A stretch of 64,000 nucleotides of DNA from an uncultured Desulfobulbus sp. (GCF_963664075.1 NZ_OY760916.1:2730001-2794000), one strand, 5' to 3'; positions 1-9,085 are shown, counted from the first letter of the stretch. Notes: generated from the letters alone by a model not told the origin. Program-made: numbers and translations.

Positions 1-2
1 TT

Positions 3-1487
3 GCAGAGAAAGGTGCGGTCTCTGTCCCCGGGTGGTCCATTCCCACCAAGCCGCCACGTCCGAATCTGAACAGTGTCAAGGGCTGGAAACAGCTCCTGGG
101 GCTCAACCGCAGCACCTGGTTCACTATCACTGCTGAACCACAGGCCGTGGTTGAGGTCAGCAGAGTTGCCCATGACGGCAAAACTTTTGAAATGCTCATC
201 GGTGATCAGCGGTTCTATTTCTCACCGGAGATCCCCTTGGGCGTGAAGCTGTCCTCTCTGCGTAAACACTGGCGCATCTCCGCACCGTATGTCTGTGATA
301 GCAGCGTCCCCTTTGGATTTATTCGGATACAGGATGGGGAGACAGTGATACTTGGCCGATCAAATAAAATATTCCGCCATATCCTTCAATTTGACGCATC
401 GATTGCTGAGCGTCATATGGGAATTACCAATCAGCGTGGAGACCTAACCTTTACTCCGTTGGCGCATGAGCATCCGGTACAACTCGTGCGCTCTGACGAC
501 ATGGATTACAGGGAACGGGTCAAACTGGAGCGTGAAAACGCCTTTTATAGTATCAGGCAGATCTTTGGAGGACCGATCCGGCAAAAATCTGCAACCGAGG
601 CTCTCCAGCTTCTCCAGAATACCATTGACTGCATCACCCGGGATCCTGCCCGTGAGTTTGCCAACTCAGGTCATGGAGGCGCGATCATCCGGCTAAACGA
701 TGAAACGATTCCCATTATTGTAGGAGACCTCCATGGCCAGGTTGACAATCTGTTAAAAATCCTCAGTGAGAACTGTATGCTGCGCCACCTCGACCAGAAG
801 GCAGTAACCATCGTTCTCCTGGGTGATGCACTCCACTCTGAAATAGCTGGAGAAATGGAGAAGATGGACAGCTCCATTCTCATGATCGACCTCATTTGTA
901 CGCTAAAATTAAGGTTTCCTGAAAATGTTCATTACATCGCGGGCAATCATGATTCCTTTTCAGAAACAATTAGTAAAAATGGTATTTCCCAGGGCCTGTT
1001 ATTAAAAAAAGAGCTTCTTGATCGTCGTGGAAGAGACTACGTCAACGCCATGGATACATTTTTTTCGAGTCTTCCCTACATTGTTCAGGCAGAGAGTTTT
1101 TTTGCCTGCCATGCAGCCCCACCAATTTCCACAGTCACCTACAACGATCTGATCAACATCGCCCAGAATCCTTCACTCATTCGGGAAATTACCCGCAACA
1201 GACTGCAACGCCCCCATTACCCAGGCGGATATAATAAAAAGGATATTTCCCGGTTTCGCAAAACCCTGGGGTGTCCCAAAAAAACGCCATTTATCGTCGG
1301 GCACACCCCGGTCGATCCCTTTGGCAGTGCCTGGAAGAATGTTGACGGCATAAAAAATCATCATATCATTTACAGCGCCCATCAGGATGGCCCCGCTGTC
1401 TTCCAATATATCAGAGGCCAATTTGTTCCGTTACACTACCCTGCTGAACCTCTGACAAAATTGATTAACGGCCTGAGGCCACTGTGA
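3..1487 (+). CDS. Calcineurin-like metallophosphoesterase, 5' end outside the window
   Basis: The frame is open from the first bases of the window, so the GTG at 147 is probably not the true start and the N-terminus is missing. The C-terminal half carries the ordered metal-ligand motifs of the PPP/calcineurin superfamily: GDLHGQ (about residue 193 counted from 147), LLGDAL, GNHD, a lone His in CHAAP, and GHTP near the end. The N-terminal 150 residues match nothing I recognise. The family is known to hydrolyse phosphomonoesters or phosphoproteins with a two-metal centre. The protein has no visible membrane segment and is probably cytoplasmic. The substrate is unknown. No operon partner is visible downstream; a 230-bp gap separates it from the phosphate genes. 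Confidence 0.75.
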   Translation, partial: AEKGAVSVPGWSIPTKPPRPNLNSVKGWKQLLGLNRSTWFTITAEPQAVVEVSRVAHDGKTFEMLIGDQRFYFSPEIPLGVKLSSLRKHWRISAPYVCDSSVPFGFIRIQDGETVILGRSNKIFRHILQFDASIAERHMGITNQRGDLTFTPLAHEHPVQLVRSDDMDYRERVKLERENAFYSIRQIFGGPIRQKSATEALQLLQNTIDCITRDPAREFANSGHGGAIIRLNDETIPIIVGDLHGQVDNLLKILSENCMLRHLDQKAVTIVLLGDALHSEIAGEMEKMDSSILMIDLICTLKLRFPENVHYIAGNHDSFSETISKNGISQGLLLKKELLDRRGRDYVNAMDTFFSSLPYIVQAESFFACHAAPPISTVTYNDLINIAQNPSLIREITRNRLQRPHYPGGYNKKDISRFRKTLGCPKKTPFIVGHTPVDPFGSAWKNVDGIKNHHIIYSAHQDGPAVFQYIRGQFVPLHYPAEPLTKLINGLRPL

Positions 1488-1717
1488 GTTCGATAGGTCG
1501 GAGGAAGAGAAGAGGCTTCTCTCCCGAAAAAACATTGACAATTAGTCTGGATTAGGCTTGAAACGCAGGGTACATTGAGGACCTAACAACCCCCAAACGC
1601 ATAACAGGGCTTTTTGTATCCCCCTTAGGTTTGGATACTATGTATTTGCCCTGATATTATCTGCCTGTCGCCAGCCACAGGTTCTGACGGAAAACACTGC
1701 TAAGGAGATCGAGGATT

Positions 1718-2404
1718 ATGCCTATCCGATCTACTACTCCCCTTCCCGGACTTTTTCGACGTTCACCCTTCATTCCGCTTCAGGAACATATGCGCACGGT
1801 TTTTTCCTGCATATGTCTCATTCCTGCGCTTTTTAATGCGCTTTATCTACGAGAAGATGAGCAAATTGCAGACCTTGCCGCTCAGATAGATAGCCTTGAA
1901 ACCGAAGCGGACAAAATCAAGTCTAACTTCCGCCTGAACATGCCCAACTCGCTGTTCATGCCCGTAGCCAGGCGGGACCTGCTGGAGCTGCTCAACGATC
2001 AGGATACGCTTGCGGATATAGCCGAGCACATCGCCCAGATAGTGGTCTCCCGTGATATGGTGGTTCCGGATGCCATTAAGACTCATCTTGATGCCTTACT
2101 GGATGAAACCATGGAGGCGACCTCAGTAGCCCTGAAAATAATTGAGGAGTTAGACGAACTGCTTGAAGTGGGCTTTGGAGGACGAGAAAAAGAGAAAGTC
2201 AGCGCGATGATCGATGATGTCCGCAAGTGCGAGAATAATATCGATAGAATTTTACATAACACCCGCCGGGCACTCTTTGCCGTGGAGGATGAACTGGATC
2301 CGGTTTCTGTTATGTACTGGTATAAAATTATAGAATTGGTCGGAGATCTGTCAGATCAATCCGAAAATATTGCTGACCGGCTTTTACTGTTTCTATCAAA
2401 ATAA
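1718..2404 (+). CDS. DUF47 / PhoU-like regulator of phosphate transport
   Basis: A 228-residue, almost wholly helical protein with the DUF47 (TIGR00153) pattern: an early LEADKIK-type helix (here LETEADKIKSNFR), a middle helix with DIAEHIAQIVV, and a C-terminal helix with VGDLSDQSENIADRLL. DUF47 proteins are PhoU relatives that usually sit directly upstream of a PiT transporter, as here: the stop is 8 bp before the next start. The inferred role is cytoplasmic control of phosphate uptake through the PiT partner. The start has an AAGGAG-like site 7-8 bp upstream. The first 25-30 residues look atypical for the family, so a later start cannot be excluded. Confidence 0.85.
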   Translation: MPIRSTTPLPGLFRRSPFIPLQEHMRTVFSCICLIPALFNALYLREDEQIADLAAQIDSLETEADKIKSNFRLNMPNSLFMPVARRDLLELLNDQDTLADIAEHIAQIVVSRDMVVPDAIKTHLDALLDETMEATSVALKIIEELDELLEVGFGGREKEKVSAMIDDVRKCENNIDRILHNTRRALFAVEDELDPVSVMYWYKIIELVGDLSDQSENIADRLLLFLSK

Positions 2405-2412
2405 GGGAAAAA

Positions 2413-3678
2413 ATGGAAATTATCGCAGCGTACGGGACCATCTTGGTCATCATGGCAGTAGGATTTGGACTGTTCATGACCTGGGGCATTGGGGCAAATG
2501 ACCTTGCCAATGCAATGGGGACCTCTGTGGGAGCTGGAGCTGTCACTATTAAACAGGCGATTTGTATCGCCATTGTTTTTGAATTTCTCGGCGCCGTTCT
2601 CGCCGGCGGGAATGTGACCAAAACCATCAGAAAAGGCATTATTGACCCCAGCAGTATTATTAGCCAACCAGAAATTTTGGTCTATGGCATGCTGGCTGCG
2701 CTTCTTGCCGCAGCTTTCTGGCTCATGATCGCCTCTGCTAAGGGCTGGCCGGTCTCCACCACCCATTCCATCATAGGTGCCCTTGTCGGCTTTGCCATTG
2801 TCGGGATCGGACCTGAATCTGTAAAATGGGGAAAGATCGGCTCTGTGGTGATGAGTTGGGTCCTCTCCCCGGTCCTGGGCGGAACAATTTCGTATATTCT
2901 GGTACTCTCCACTAGAAAATTTATTTTCAACACCGACAATCCCCTGGGGAACGCCAAAAAATGCGCGCCGGTCTATATTTTTCTGGTGGGTTTCATTATT
3001 TCCCTTGTCACCCTGTTCAAGGGACTCAAACATCTCAATATCAATTTTTCGTCCGGTCAGAGCTTTGCACTTGCGGTCGTCATTGGTCTGGTTACAGCAA
3101 CCATAGGCTGGTTTTTTGTCCGTAATGTCAAAGAGGACCTTCAGCGCAGCCGGGACTTTCACTTTGAAGCAGTTGAAAAGGTCTTCACTCCGATGATGCT
3201 TTTCACGGCCTGTTCCATGGCGTTTGCCCATGGCTCCAATGATGTTGCCAATGGTATCGGGCCGCTGGCTGCTGTGGTGAGCATCATCAGTTCTGGGGGA
3301 GAGGTCATGCAGAGCTCTGAACTGCCACTCTGGATCATGTTGCTGGGTGGCGGCGGGATTGTGCTTGGTTTGCTGACCCTGGGCTACAGAGTCATGCTGA
3401 CTGTGGGCAAAAAAATCACGGAGCTGACGCCTTCCCGTGGTTTCTGTGCTGAGCTGGCAGCGGCAATCACCGTTGTCCTGGCATCCCGTACCGGCTTGCC
3501 TGTTTCAACGACCCACATTCTGGTTGGTTCAGTCCTGGGTGTTGGGTTTGCCCGCGGCATGGGAGCGCTTGATCTGCGTGTTGTGCTCAATATTATTATC
3601 TCATGGCTCGTCACCCTGCCGGCCGGAGCAATTATGGCCATGTTCTTTTTCTTTACTCTCAAAGGAATTTTCAGCTGA
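2413..3678 (+). CDS. pit: PiT-family inorganic phosphate transporter
   Basis: A 421-residue polytopic membrane protein with the two inverted PHO4 signature repeats: GANDLANAMGTSVG near residue 29 and GSNDVANGIGPLAA near residue 276. Each is followed by a PVSTTH motif (WPVSTTHSIIGALVG and LPVSTTHILVGSVLG). This is the full length for PiT carriers, which import metal-phosphate or sodium/proton-coupled phosphate across the inner membrane. It follows the DUF47 gene after 8 bp and is surely co-transcribed with it. A hairpin with a CCCCTCT/AGAGGGG stem lies at 3702-3721 just after the stop but lacks a clear T-run. Confidence 0.93.
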   Translation: MEIIAAYGTILVIMAVGFGLFMTWGIGANDLANAMGTSVGAGAVTIKQAICIAIVFEFLGAVLAGGNVTKTIRKGIIDPSSIISQPEILVYGMLAALLAAAFWLMIASAKGWPVSTTHSIIGALVGFAIVGIGPESVKWGKIGSVVMSWVLSPVLGGTISYILVLSTRKFIFNTDNPLGNAKKCAPVYIFLVGFIISLVTLFKGLKHLNINFSSGQSFALAVVIGLVTATIGWFFVRNVKEDLQRSRDFHFEAVEKVFTPMMLFTACSMAFAHGSNDVANGIGPLAAVVSIISSGGEVMQSSELPLWIMLLGGGGIVLGLLTLGYRVMLTVGKKITELTPSRGFCAELAAAITVVLASRTGLPVSTTHILVGSVLGVGFARGMGALDLRVVLNIIISWLVTLPAGAIMAMFFFFTLKGIFS

Positions 3679-3868
3679 GCAACGCGAGGCTCACATTTGG
3701 CCCCCTCTTTCTTGAGAGGGGAAAGAAGGTCTGGTGCAAAAAATAAAAAGGGTACGCGTAAGCGTCTTTTGCCCAAAAAACGCCATGGCCTCACCCTTTA
3801 TTGTACTAGTCGCTCTCGAGGGTATTTACACCTGTACAAACGTTTACGGCACAAGGTAATAGACATTT

Positions 3869-4396
3869 TCATAGGTTTGTTGCACCTTTTGAGAACGACA
3901 TCCGTTCGTGAAATGGGTACGCAGCAACTGGTTTTTCACCAGGTTTGAGCCCCAAATTTGCACAGGCAGAAGCAGAACCAATTTGACAGGCCTTTGTATA
4001 GTATTTTTCAACGGTGACAGGGCTATACTGCCCTCCATCGCCACGCTCATAGACAAAGCCCAATTCTAAACAGCCATCAGCGTAGCCCGTATCGCAGGCA
4101 TCTTTATAGTACCGCATCGATTGGCGAAAATTCTTTTCTTTTGCATAGGCGAGTCCCAAGGCAACGCAGCTGAACTGATCGCCCTGATCACAAACCCGCT
4201 GCAGGTACTCTTTTCCCTTCTCACGATCAACCGTCGTACCAATTCCCTTCAGATACCCCTGACCGGCCTTTCTACACAAGGCCTGCTACTGGACACATTG
4301 AGATGCGTCATCTTCCCTCATTGGATTGACGGAAACATCGTCCGAGTGTGGCACAGGCTGCACCACCATCCCCTCCCGATGATGACGATCCACCAT
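3869..4396 (-). pseudogene. Sel1-repeat (SLR) protein with an in-frame TAG
   Basis: The readable 3' part (TTG at 4279 down to 3869, 136 residues) contains two to three Sel1-like repeats (for example DGCLELGFVYERGDGG and SASACANLGLKPG), each with the paired cysteines typical of bacterial cysteine-rich SLR proteins. The same frame continues upstream through a single TAG at 4286-4288 to an ATG at 4396, and remains open to a TGA near 4480. The upstream codons read like a natural N-terminus (GLSLLFGDGVG). I therefore read this as one gene broken by a nonsense codon. SLR proteins act as protein-interaction scaffolds, often in the envelope. It lies downstream of another decayed gene on the same strand. 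Confidence 0.55.
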
Positions 4397-4436
4397 TTTT
4401 TCTTCTTCCGCCCCTACTCCATCACCAAAGAGTAGA

Positions 4437-5187
4437 CTAAGCCCATAGAGAGCACGAGTAGATGCAGACTGTATTTCGTTGAGGGATCATGCCGAAAAAG
4501 TCTCGAGTATGAAAGAGATAGAGCACATAGTTACCGGAGACTGTGCCGATGGCAAGCAGGACCAGACCTATCAAATGGACGACTGGGGCAGCGATTGAGA
4601 AAGCGAGATGTTCGAGCTGCAGGCCAAACTGTCTGCCGAAGATGGGAATGACCTCCCCGATGATGCTGAGGAGATAATCCAGGCGATAGGCAAGCTCTCC
4701 GGTAAAGACGAGGGGCACCAGCACTGGAACCATGGGGGAAAATTTTCCAAAGAGGATCTTCAGAGATGGTGAACAGCGCTGAACCCAGCCCAATGACCTG
4801 GACCGCTCCCAAAAAGCCCAAGCCTAGCAGCAGGGTGAAGGCCAGCACATTGGAGTCAAAACACCACTCTTGAATCACCCCATAGGCAGCAGTGTGCTGG
4901 ATGAACCGGGCCAATTGGGAACCAATCAGAAAAGGGATAATCCTGGAACAGGTGAGATGGCGCCCTTTATTGATGATCAACTCAACAAAGGGATTGCGCA
5001 GGTTGAGTCGAGGGCTATCCTTATCGCAGAGCGTGAGACAACGACCACAGAGCAGACAATCGATATTGTTTTTTATGTTAAACGCCCCCAGATAGACCGG
5101 GCACCCAGCTACCTCAGCTGTCCCTCGCTTACAGGCAAAGGTTTGGCAGGCTCTGCACTTGTCGAGGTCTGGCCGGAGCTCGATCAT
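4437..5187 (-). pseudogene. Truncated, frameshifted membrane polyferredoxin (YccM/NosR C-terminal type)
   Basis: Two overlapping minus frames together make one C-terminal half of a 4Fe-4S membrane protein. The first (from 5187) has two cysteine clusters, CRACQTFACKRG and CLLCGRCLTLC, with NNIDCLLCGRC and DSPRLNLRNP as in YccM/NosR-like proteins, then a hydrophobic helix. Homology then jumps to the second frame (ending 4437), which supplies two more membrane helices. The switch falls in a short C run near 4735 (TTTTCCCCC). The usual N-terminal membrane segments are missing: upstream of 5187 the frame soon stops in an extragenic repeat. Hence both a 5' deletion and a frameshift. The intact family moves electrons between membrane and cytoplasm. 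Confidence 0.7.
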
Positions 5188-5224
5188 GGAAAGCGTGATA
5201 AAGGGTTCGAGAGTAGATGAAGAT

Positions 5225-5525
5225 TCGGCAGGTGGTTACTTTGGGTCTCCTCGCCGGAGGGGCACCCTTTTCTTTGCTTGCCCAAAGAAAAGGGCGAAAA
5301 GAAAGGGCAGCCGTGCCGCTGAGAAAACCCCGGTCGGCGGGGTTTGCAACCGGCTGGATTGTAAACTCGCTGCGCTCAAACAGTACAATCCCGGTTCCCG
5401 GTTCCAAACCCCACCGCCCGGCTCAGCGCCAATGGCCTCTGTTTTCCCAGGATAGGCTGGTACTTTTTGAGCCATTCTCTACTGGGCGCTCATTTCAAAC
5501 TACGCAAGGTTCAAAAAGTAAAAAA
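5225..5525. repeat. GC-rich extragenic repeat element
   Basis: About 300 bp with a character unlike flanking DNA: phased simple segments such as CTTTGCTTGCCCAAAGAAAA, AAAGGGCGAAAAGAAAGGG and CCGGTCGGCGGGG. It is open in several frames, which give low-complexity peptides of the FLCLPKEKGAKRKG type. I recognise this composition from dispersed intergenic repeats annotated as spurious small proteins in many proteobacteria. It abuts the truncated end of the polyferredoxin fragment, which suggests that a rearrangement occurred at this element. The boundaries are approximate. Confidence 0.5.
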
Positions 5526-5846
5526 TAGATACAAAGTGGTGCATTATTTCCTATTAAAAGGGCTGTTGCCGAGGTTACGGTAAACAGGAGATATAGAAAC
5601 TCGTGGATCTGACATTCACAGTAGTAGGTTTAAAATTGGCAAGTGAAGGAAAGGTCGCACCTTCGATGTGGCAATGTTAACGGATAAACAGTCTGCCGGG
5701 CAGATATTGAACCCCCTTACCGAATGCGCACATCGGCTTTATGAGCAAGGAGCCGGTTATCGACTCGACTGTACGTTCTGCGATGGTATCAGGGTTGCGC
5801 GGCGCAACCGTTAAATAGTCCAAAGGTTCAAATACATCAAAGAGGC

Positions 5847-6638
5847 TCAATCCTTGATACAACGGACACTGAAGGCCTGGGCACGAGCCGCGGAGTCCAT
5901 ATCCGCGTATCCTTTTTCAATCATCATGTACGATGAAAAATAATCCCCCGCTGACGATGTCCAATAAACACCCACCGATCCCATATAAGAGGGCTTTGAT
6001 TGATATGAATGACATAAACCTGCTAATACCAATTTGAGCGCTGAGTCAAAAGCATCCTGGCTGTCCCTATTGGGCCACTCTAACAATTCGGTATACCACT
6101 CTGTATATGTGGGCAATCTGAAACCTGAAGGGCAGGGATTGTTAATACCGGAAGCTCCCTGCCAAAGATTCCCGTTTTGCGTTTCTCTCCAATCCATGGG
6201 CCAGGCGTTTGTCTCGATAAAATAACCATGCCCCGGTGTATCTGTACTACTCAGAGTATCTGTGGCTTGGCTATCCCGTTTCTCATGCCCATCTGTCCCG
6301 CGACCCCATTGATAGAGATCACCATATGCTTCTTCATCATCTAGACTTTGTGCAACACGAGAGGCTCCAAGGTTGCGATCCATCCATACCTGGCCTGTCG
6401 TCGATGTTATACAAGAAACCTCGCTGGCTGTTTTACCAGTATTCCCACCTACGCAGATGCCACAGCTATCGATATAAGCTGAACCACCTAAGTCACTGTT
6501 GCAATCCAGGTCTGGGGCGGAGTCACTAAGCAAGAGGTAAATAACCGGAGATAGATTCTTTTTTTTCTGTGTATCAGCTGCAGCACTCCCGAGGCCAGAT
6601 AAAATTAATATACAGCAAGTAAAAACTATTTTTTTCAT
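5847..6638 (-). CDS. Secreted FISUMP-domain protein
   Basis: 263 residues. A classical signal peptide (KK, hydrophobic core, cleavage after the AAA of GSAAAD) is followed by a cysteine-rich stretch (LDCNSDLGGSAYIDSCGICVGG), the thrombospondin-type-3-like spacer often seen before FISUMP domains. The remainder fits the Fibrobacter succinogenes major paralogous domain: VWMDRNLGASRVA, GDLYQWGRGTDG, NPCPSGFRLPTYTEW, VYWTSS and a terminal AFSVRCIKD. Such proteins are exported and function is unknown; a lectin-like or cell-surface role is often assumed. No operon partner is visible. A long AT-rich gap lies upstream. Confidence 0.8.
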   Translation of the reverse strand: MKKIVFTCCILILSGLGSAAADTQKKKNLSPVIYLLLSDSAPDLDCNSDLGGSAYIDSCGICVGGNTGKTASEVSCITSTTGQVWMDRNLGASRVAQSLDDEEAYGDLYQWGRGTDGHEKRDSQATDTLSSTDTPGHGYFIETNAWPMDWRETQNGNLWQGASGINNPCPSGFRLPTYTEWYTELLEWPNRDSQDAFDSALKLVLAGLCHSYQSKPSYMGSVGVYWTSSAGDYFSSYMMIEKGYADMDSAARAQAFSVRCIKD

Positions 6639-7282
6639 ATTAACCTACTCAGCACTGAGTTCGCATTATTACGTGCCTATGCTATCGAGTGCTATTTACA
6701 CTGCTTTATGTTGTGATTTTTAGCCAACCAGAACGGCACGCCCCCTGTGCCCCTTGTTCCCAGTCGAGCATATTGCTTTTGGCAACCTATCCGTTAAAGA
6801 CCACCACGAATTCTCCCAACCAAAAAAAGTGAATGCGAATTAAATTTAAACAGATACATACACCCATAGATCGATTTTCTTAGTTTAACATATCAGAGAT
6901 ATCGTTTTTAACTACCCCAAAGGAAACTAAGTCGCAACCTCGGCAAACTTACCCAATAACAAGTTAACATTCCGTTAATATTAATATGTAAAATTTAAAC
7001 TTAATATTTTCCCCGTCTAAAATCTCCCACTCGGATTAATTCAACAGCAACGAGAGATGGGTTCGTTTTTCTGGATAGAATCTTGGAATAATTAAGATGG
7101 GAACTGGCAGTCTTAATTTGCTCTACACAGGCAAGCCTTGAGGTGTTTCCTGATGCTCTTTCATGGAGGAACTGTGAAAAAAATCGACGTCCATGAAAAT
7201 CAGGATCGGCGGTGTTTATCCCTGCCCGTGAAAGTCAATATTTTTCCAATTTATACGTACCTCTCCACAGTCAAAAAAAAAC
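6639..7282. other. 644-bp gap without a convincing gene
   Basis: AT-rich, with several short A/T tracts between 6840 and 7080 that fit promoter DNA for the FISUMP gene and the 3' flank of the ferredoxin gene. A short open frame at 7138-7404 overlaps the 3' end of the minus-strand ferredoxin gene, has no ribosome-binding site and no recognisable product. I see no tRNA, no terminator with a strong stem and no repeat here. Confidence 0.5.
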
Positions 7283-8092
7283 TTACCCATCCATCCCAAA
7301 GAATTTTGGTTCTTTTCGTTCACTGCAGTTTGCATTCAGTTTGTGAGCAATATCAGGGACTGTACTTGATTCCCAGATTCTTGCCTGTTCCGGGCAGCCT
7401 TTGATGCAGGCACAGCAGAGGATACAGGCTTCGGTATCCGTTAAAACAGCTGTTTCCTCGATTGAAATAGCGCCTGTTGGGCAGAGCGTAGCACAGGTGC
7501 CGCAAAGCGTACACGCACTCGCCTTGGTTACCGGGGAGATATTCAAGGCATGTCGTTCCCTATAGGGGTGATTCCCCGGCAGAAGCAGATCGCTGAGCTC
7601 TTTCCATGATTGCAATGCGGTGATCTTTTCCCTCAGCTTGCTTCCCAGATGGACCGCCTGCTGCACATCTTGATCATCCGGTCGGCCATTGGCTATGGGG
7701 ACGTCCTGGGTTGCAAAGGAATGTTCACCGATGAAGGCAGCACCGGCAATGGGGAGAAATCCCTGGGACAGAGCGAGTTCTTTCAACTCCAGCAAAGCAT
7801 CCTCAAAGGCCCTGTTCCCGTACACAACAACAAGAAGCGCTGGCGTCTTTTTTGCCCGGAGCTGTTGAAAGCGCTTGATCGCATCAAGCGGTAGGCGGCC
7901 CGCATAGACAGGAGCGCCAATAACAGCAAGTTCATCAGAGGAAAAATCATTGTCCTGCACTTCTGGCTGGGGCAAGGTCAAATTCATCTGCTCAATCTGT
8001 TGAGCTGCAAGACCTTCAGCTATATTTTCTATAATTTTTTGGGTGGTACCGGTTGGTGAAAAAGTGATGAGTCTGACTTTTTGTATCTCCAT
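7283..8092 (-). CDS. EFR1-type flavodoxin-ferredoxin protein
   Basis: About 269 residues from the ATG at 8092, chosen because GGAGGAGAG lies directly upstream; the frame is open a further 12 codons. The N-terminal half is flavodoxin-like: the FMN phosphate loop is FSPTGTTQ and later loops read GAPVYAGRLP and VVYGNRAFEDAL. The C-terminal third has two bacterial ferredoxin clusters, CTLCGTCATLCPTGAI and CILCCACIKGCPEQA. This is the EFR1 (flavodoxin/2x[4Fe-4S]) architecture, a soluble cytoplasmic electron carrier between flavin and iron-sulfur partners. It stands alone on its strand. A hairpin with a nine-C tract lies about 45 bp upstream of the start. Confidence 0.85.
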   Translation of the reverse strand: MEIQKVRLITFSPTGTTQKIIENIAEGLAAQQIEQMNLTLPQPEVQDNDFSSDELAVIGAPVYAGRLPLDAIKRFQQLRAKKTPALLVVVYGNRAFEDALLELKELALSQGFLPIAGAAFIGEHSFATQDVPIANGRPDDQDVQQAVHLGSKLREKITALQSWKELSDLLLPGNHPYRERHALNISPVTKASACTLCGTCATLCPTGAISIEETAVLTDTEACILCCACIKGCPEQARIWESSTVPDIAHKLNANCSERKEPKFFGMDG

Positions 8093-8136
8093 CTCTCCTC
8101 CTGGTTTTTTCAAGGATTTTTGAGGCATTCATTTTT

Positions 8137-8167
8137 GTCGTTCTCGTAACCCCCCCCCGAGAACGAC
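8137..8167. repeat. Perfect inverted repeat with C9 tract upstream of the ferredoxin gene
   Basis: GTCGTTCTCG (8137-8146) and CGAGAACGAC (8158-8167) form perfect 10-bp arms around a loop that is mostly a nine-C homopolymer (8150-8158). It sits 45 bp before the ferredoxin start, in promoter or leader position. It could be an operator or an RNA hairpin. There is no T-run, so it is not a typical terminator. Confidence 0.55.
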
Positions 8168-8408
8168 GTTCCGAGCTTCGTAACATGCCTGATTCTATTC
8201 AACCCTTGGTTGATCTTTTTTGGCTTTTTACGATGTCATCATTTTTCACTACCATGCGTTGTGCGACTGTGCAACAGGCTTGGCCAATCAAATTTATCTC
8301 GAAAAATCAGCGCACTACACTGTGGCAGTTCAGTCATCTCCAGTCCCCTTAACCGCTTACAGTTTCAATAATTCAAGTTCATTCAGGGAATCCCCCCTGA
8401 TCGTTTAC

Positions 8409-8487
8409 GTTGGGGTTCCTTCGTCACCACCAACCTACCAGAGTCCCGGGAGGTAAGGTAGGTTGGTGGTGAGGTACGAACCCCAAC
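8409..8487. repeat. Long inverted repeat (31-bp arms)
   Basis: The left arm (8409-8439, GTTGGGGTTCCTTCGTCACC...) and right arm (8457-8487) pair over 31 positions with about three mismatches, around a 17-bp loop containing TCCCGGGA. No open frame uses it. Similar GTTGGGGTTCGT...CACCAACCTACC palindromes are, from memory, scattered in the intergenic DNA of unrelated bacteria, so this is probably a small mobile or REP-type palindrome. Confidence 0.65.
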
Positions 8488-8583
8488 AGAAATAGCGCTT
8501 CAAATACATTGTTTGACATGCTTCGGGACGTTGAGCTGAGTTTCAGCGGTAAGCAAATTGAAGGGTGTCTTGAAGAATTAAAA

Positions 8584-8629
8584 GTTTCATTTTGAAACGA
8601 ATGCCCACTCATCTGTTTCAGATTGAACC
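8584..8629. promoter_or_regulatory. Two palindromic activator sites (UAS) for the promoter at 8681
   Basis: GTTTCATTTTGAAAC (8584-8598) is a perfect dyad. GTTTCAGATTGAACC (8615-8629) is a near match 31 bp away. The first is identical over 14 bases to the site at 20721-20734 before the UspA/exporter operon. The sites lie about 85 and 115 bp upstream of the predicted sigma-54 transcription start, the usual place for enhancer-binding proteins. The inferred ligand is the response regulator encoded at 22334-23680. Confidence 0.65.
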
Positions 8630-8680
8630 AGCCCAAAGCACCTCATCACCTATCATCCTGTAATTCTGAGATGTACACTT

Positions 8681-8696
8681 TGGCATCAATCCTGCT
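8681..8696 (+). promoter_or_regulatory. Sigma-54 promoter (-24/-12)
   Basis: TGGCATCAATCCTGCT has the GG and GC pair exactly 10 bp apart and the TGGCA -24 core. The predicted start is near 8707, giving a leader of about 145 nt before the ATG at 8852. That leader contains a perfect 9-bp hairpin (AATCCGTGA/TCACGGATT, 8749-8776). It would drive the 77-residue protein and the PPP phosphatase. Confidence 0.7.
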
Positions 8697-8851
8697 TTTC
8701 TCATACCATGCGTGACGAACAAAATAATTTGCGGCTGACAAAATCCCAAATCCGTGACGGCGGATGCTCACGGATTCAGGAAAACAACAACATTGTTTGC
8801 ATATTTTCCCGCAAGCGATACTCTTACTTTCCTGCAATCAAAGGGTGCACA

Positions 8852-9085
8852 ATGCGACTCCTTCTTGGTATCTATCAAAAGAAAGAAGAAATTGAGAAAG
8901 AACTGACAGCCCAAGGCATCAAGGGGAAACACATCTGCCAGGTAGGGCCCTTTGATTCACGGACCCTGGCCCTGGAATGGATGAACTTCATGGAGCAACG
9001 GCACCAGCCGGGGCAAACCCAAAAAATGATCGTAGGCCATATCTATCCCAATACATGGTATGGGACAGCGTTGGCTCTTGACTAG
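8852..9085 (+). CDS. 77-residue protein of unknown function
   Basis: The start at 8852 is chosen because AAAGGG lies 7 bp before this ATG; a longer frame from 8708 would begin at the predicted transcription start and its first 48 residues read unlike protein. The product is small and charged (LLLGIYQKKEEIEKELTAQG then PFDSRTLALEWMNFMEQR), with no signal peptide, membrane segment or cysteine motif. I do not recognise a family. The pattern of a short strand, charged helix and second strand with a helix resembles small alpha-beta adaptor folds, but that is a guess. It lies behind a sigma-54 promoter and 86 bp before a phosphatase gene, so the two may work together. Confidence 0.6.
   Translation: MRLLLGIYQKKEEIEKELTAQGIKGKHICQVGPFDSRTLALEWMNFMEQRHQPGQTQKMIVGHIYPNTWYGTALALD

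Noticed and set aside
5677-5862. Minus-strand open frame of 61 codons after the FISUMP gene
   Set aside because: Overlaps the FISUMP 3' end, has no start signal and no recognisable pattern.
7138-7404. Plus-strand open frame of 88 codons
   Set aside because: No ribosome-binding site, overlaps the 3' end of the well-supported ferredoxin gene on the other strand, and the peptide looks random.
8708-8851. Longer start at 8708 for the 77-residue protein
   Set aside because: It begins at the predicted transcription start, has no ribosome-binding site, and the added residues are coded by a leader with a perfect hairpin.
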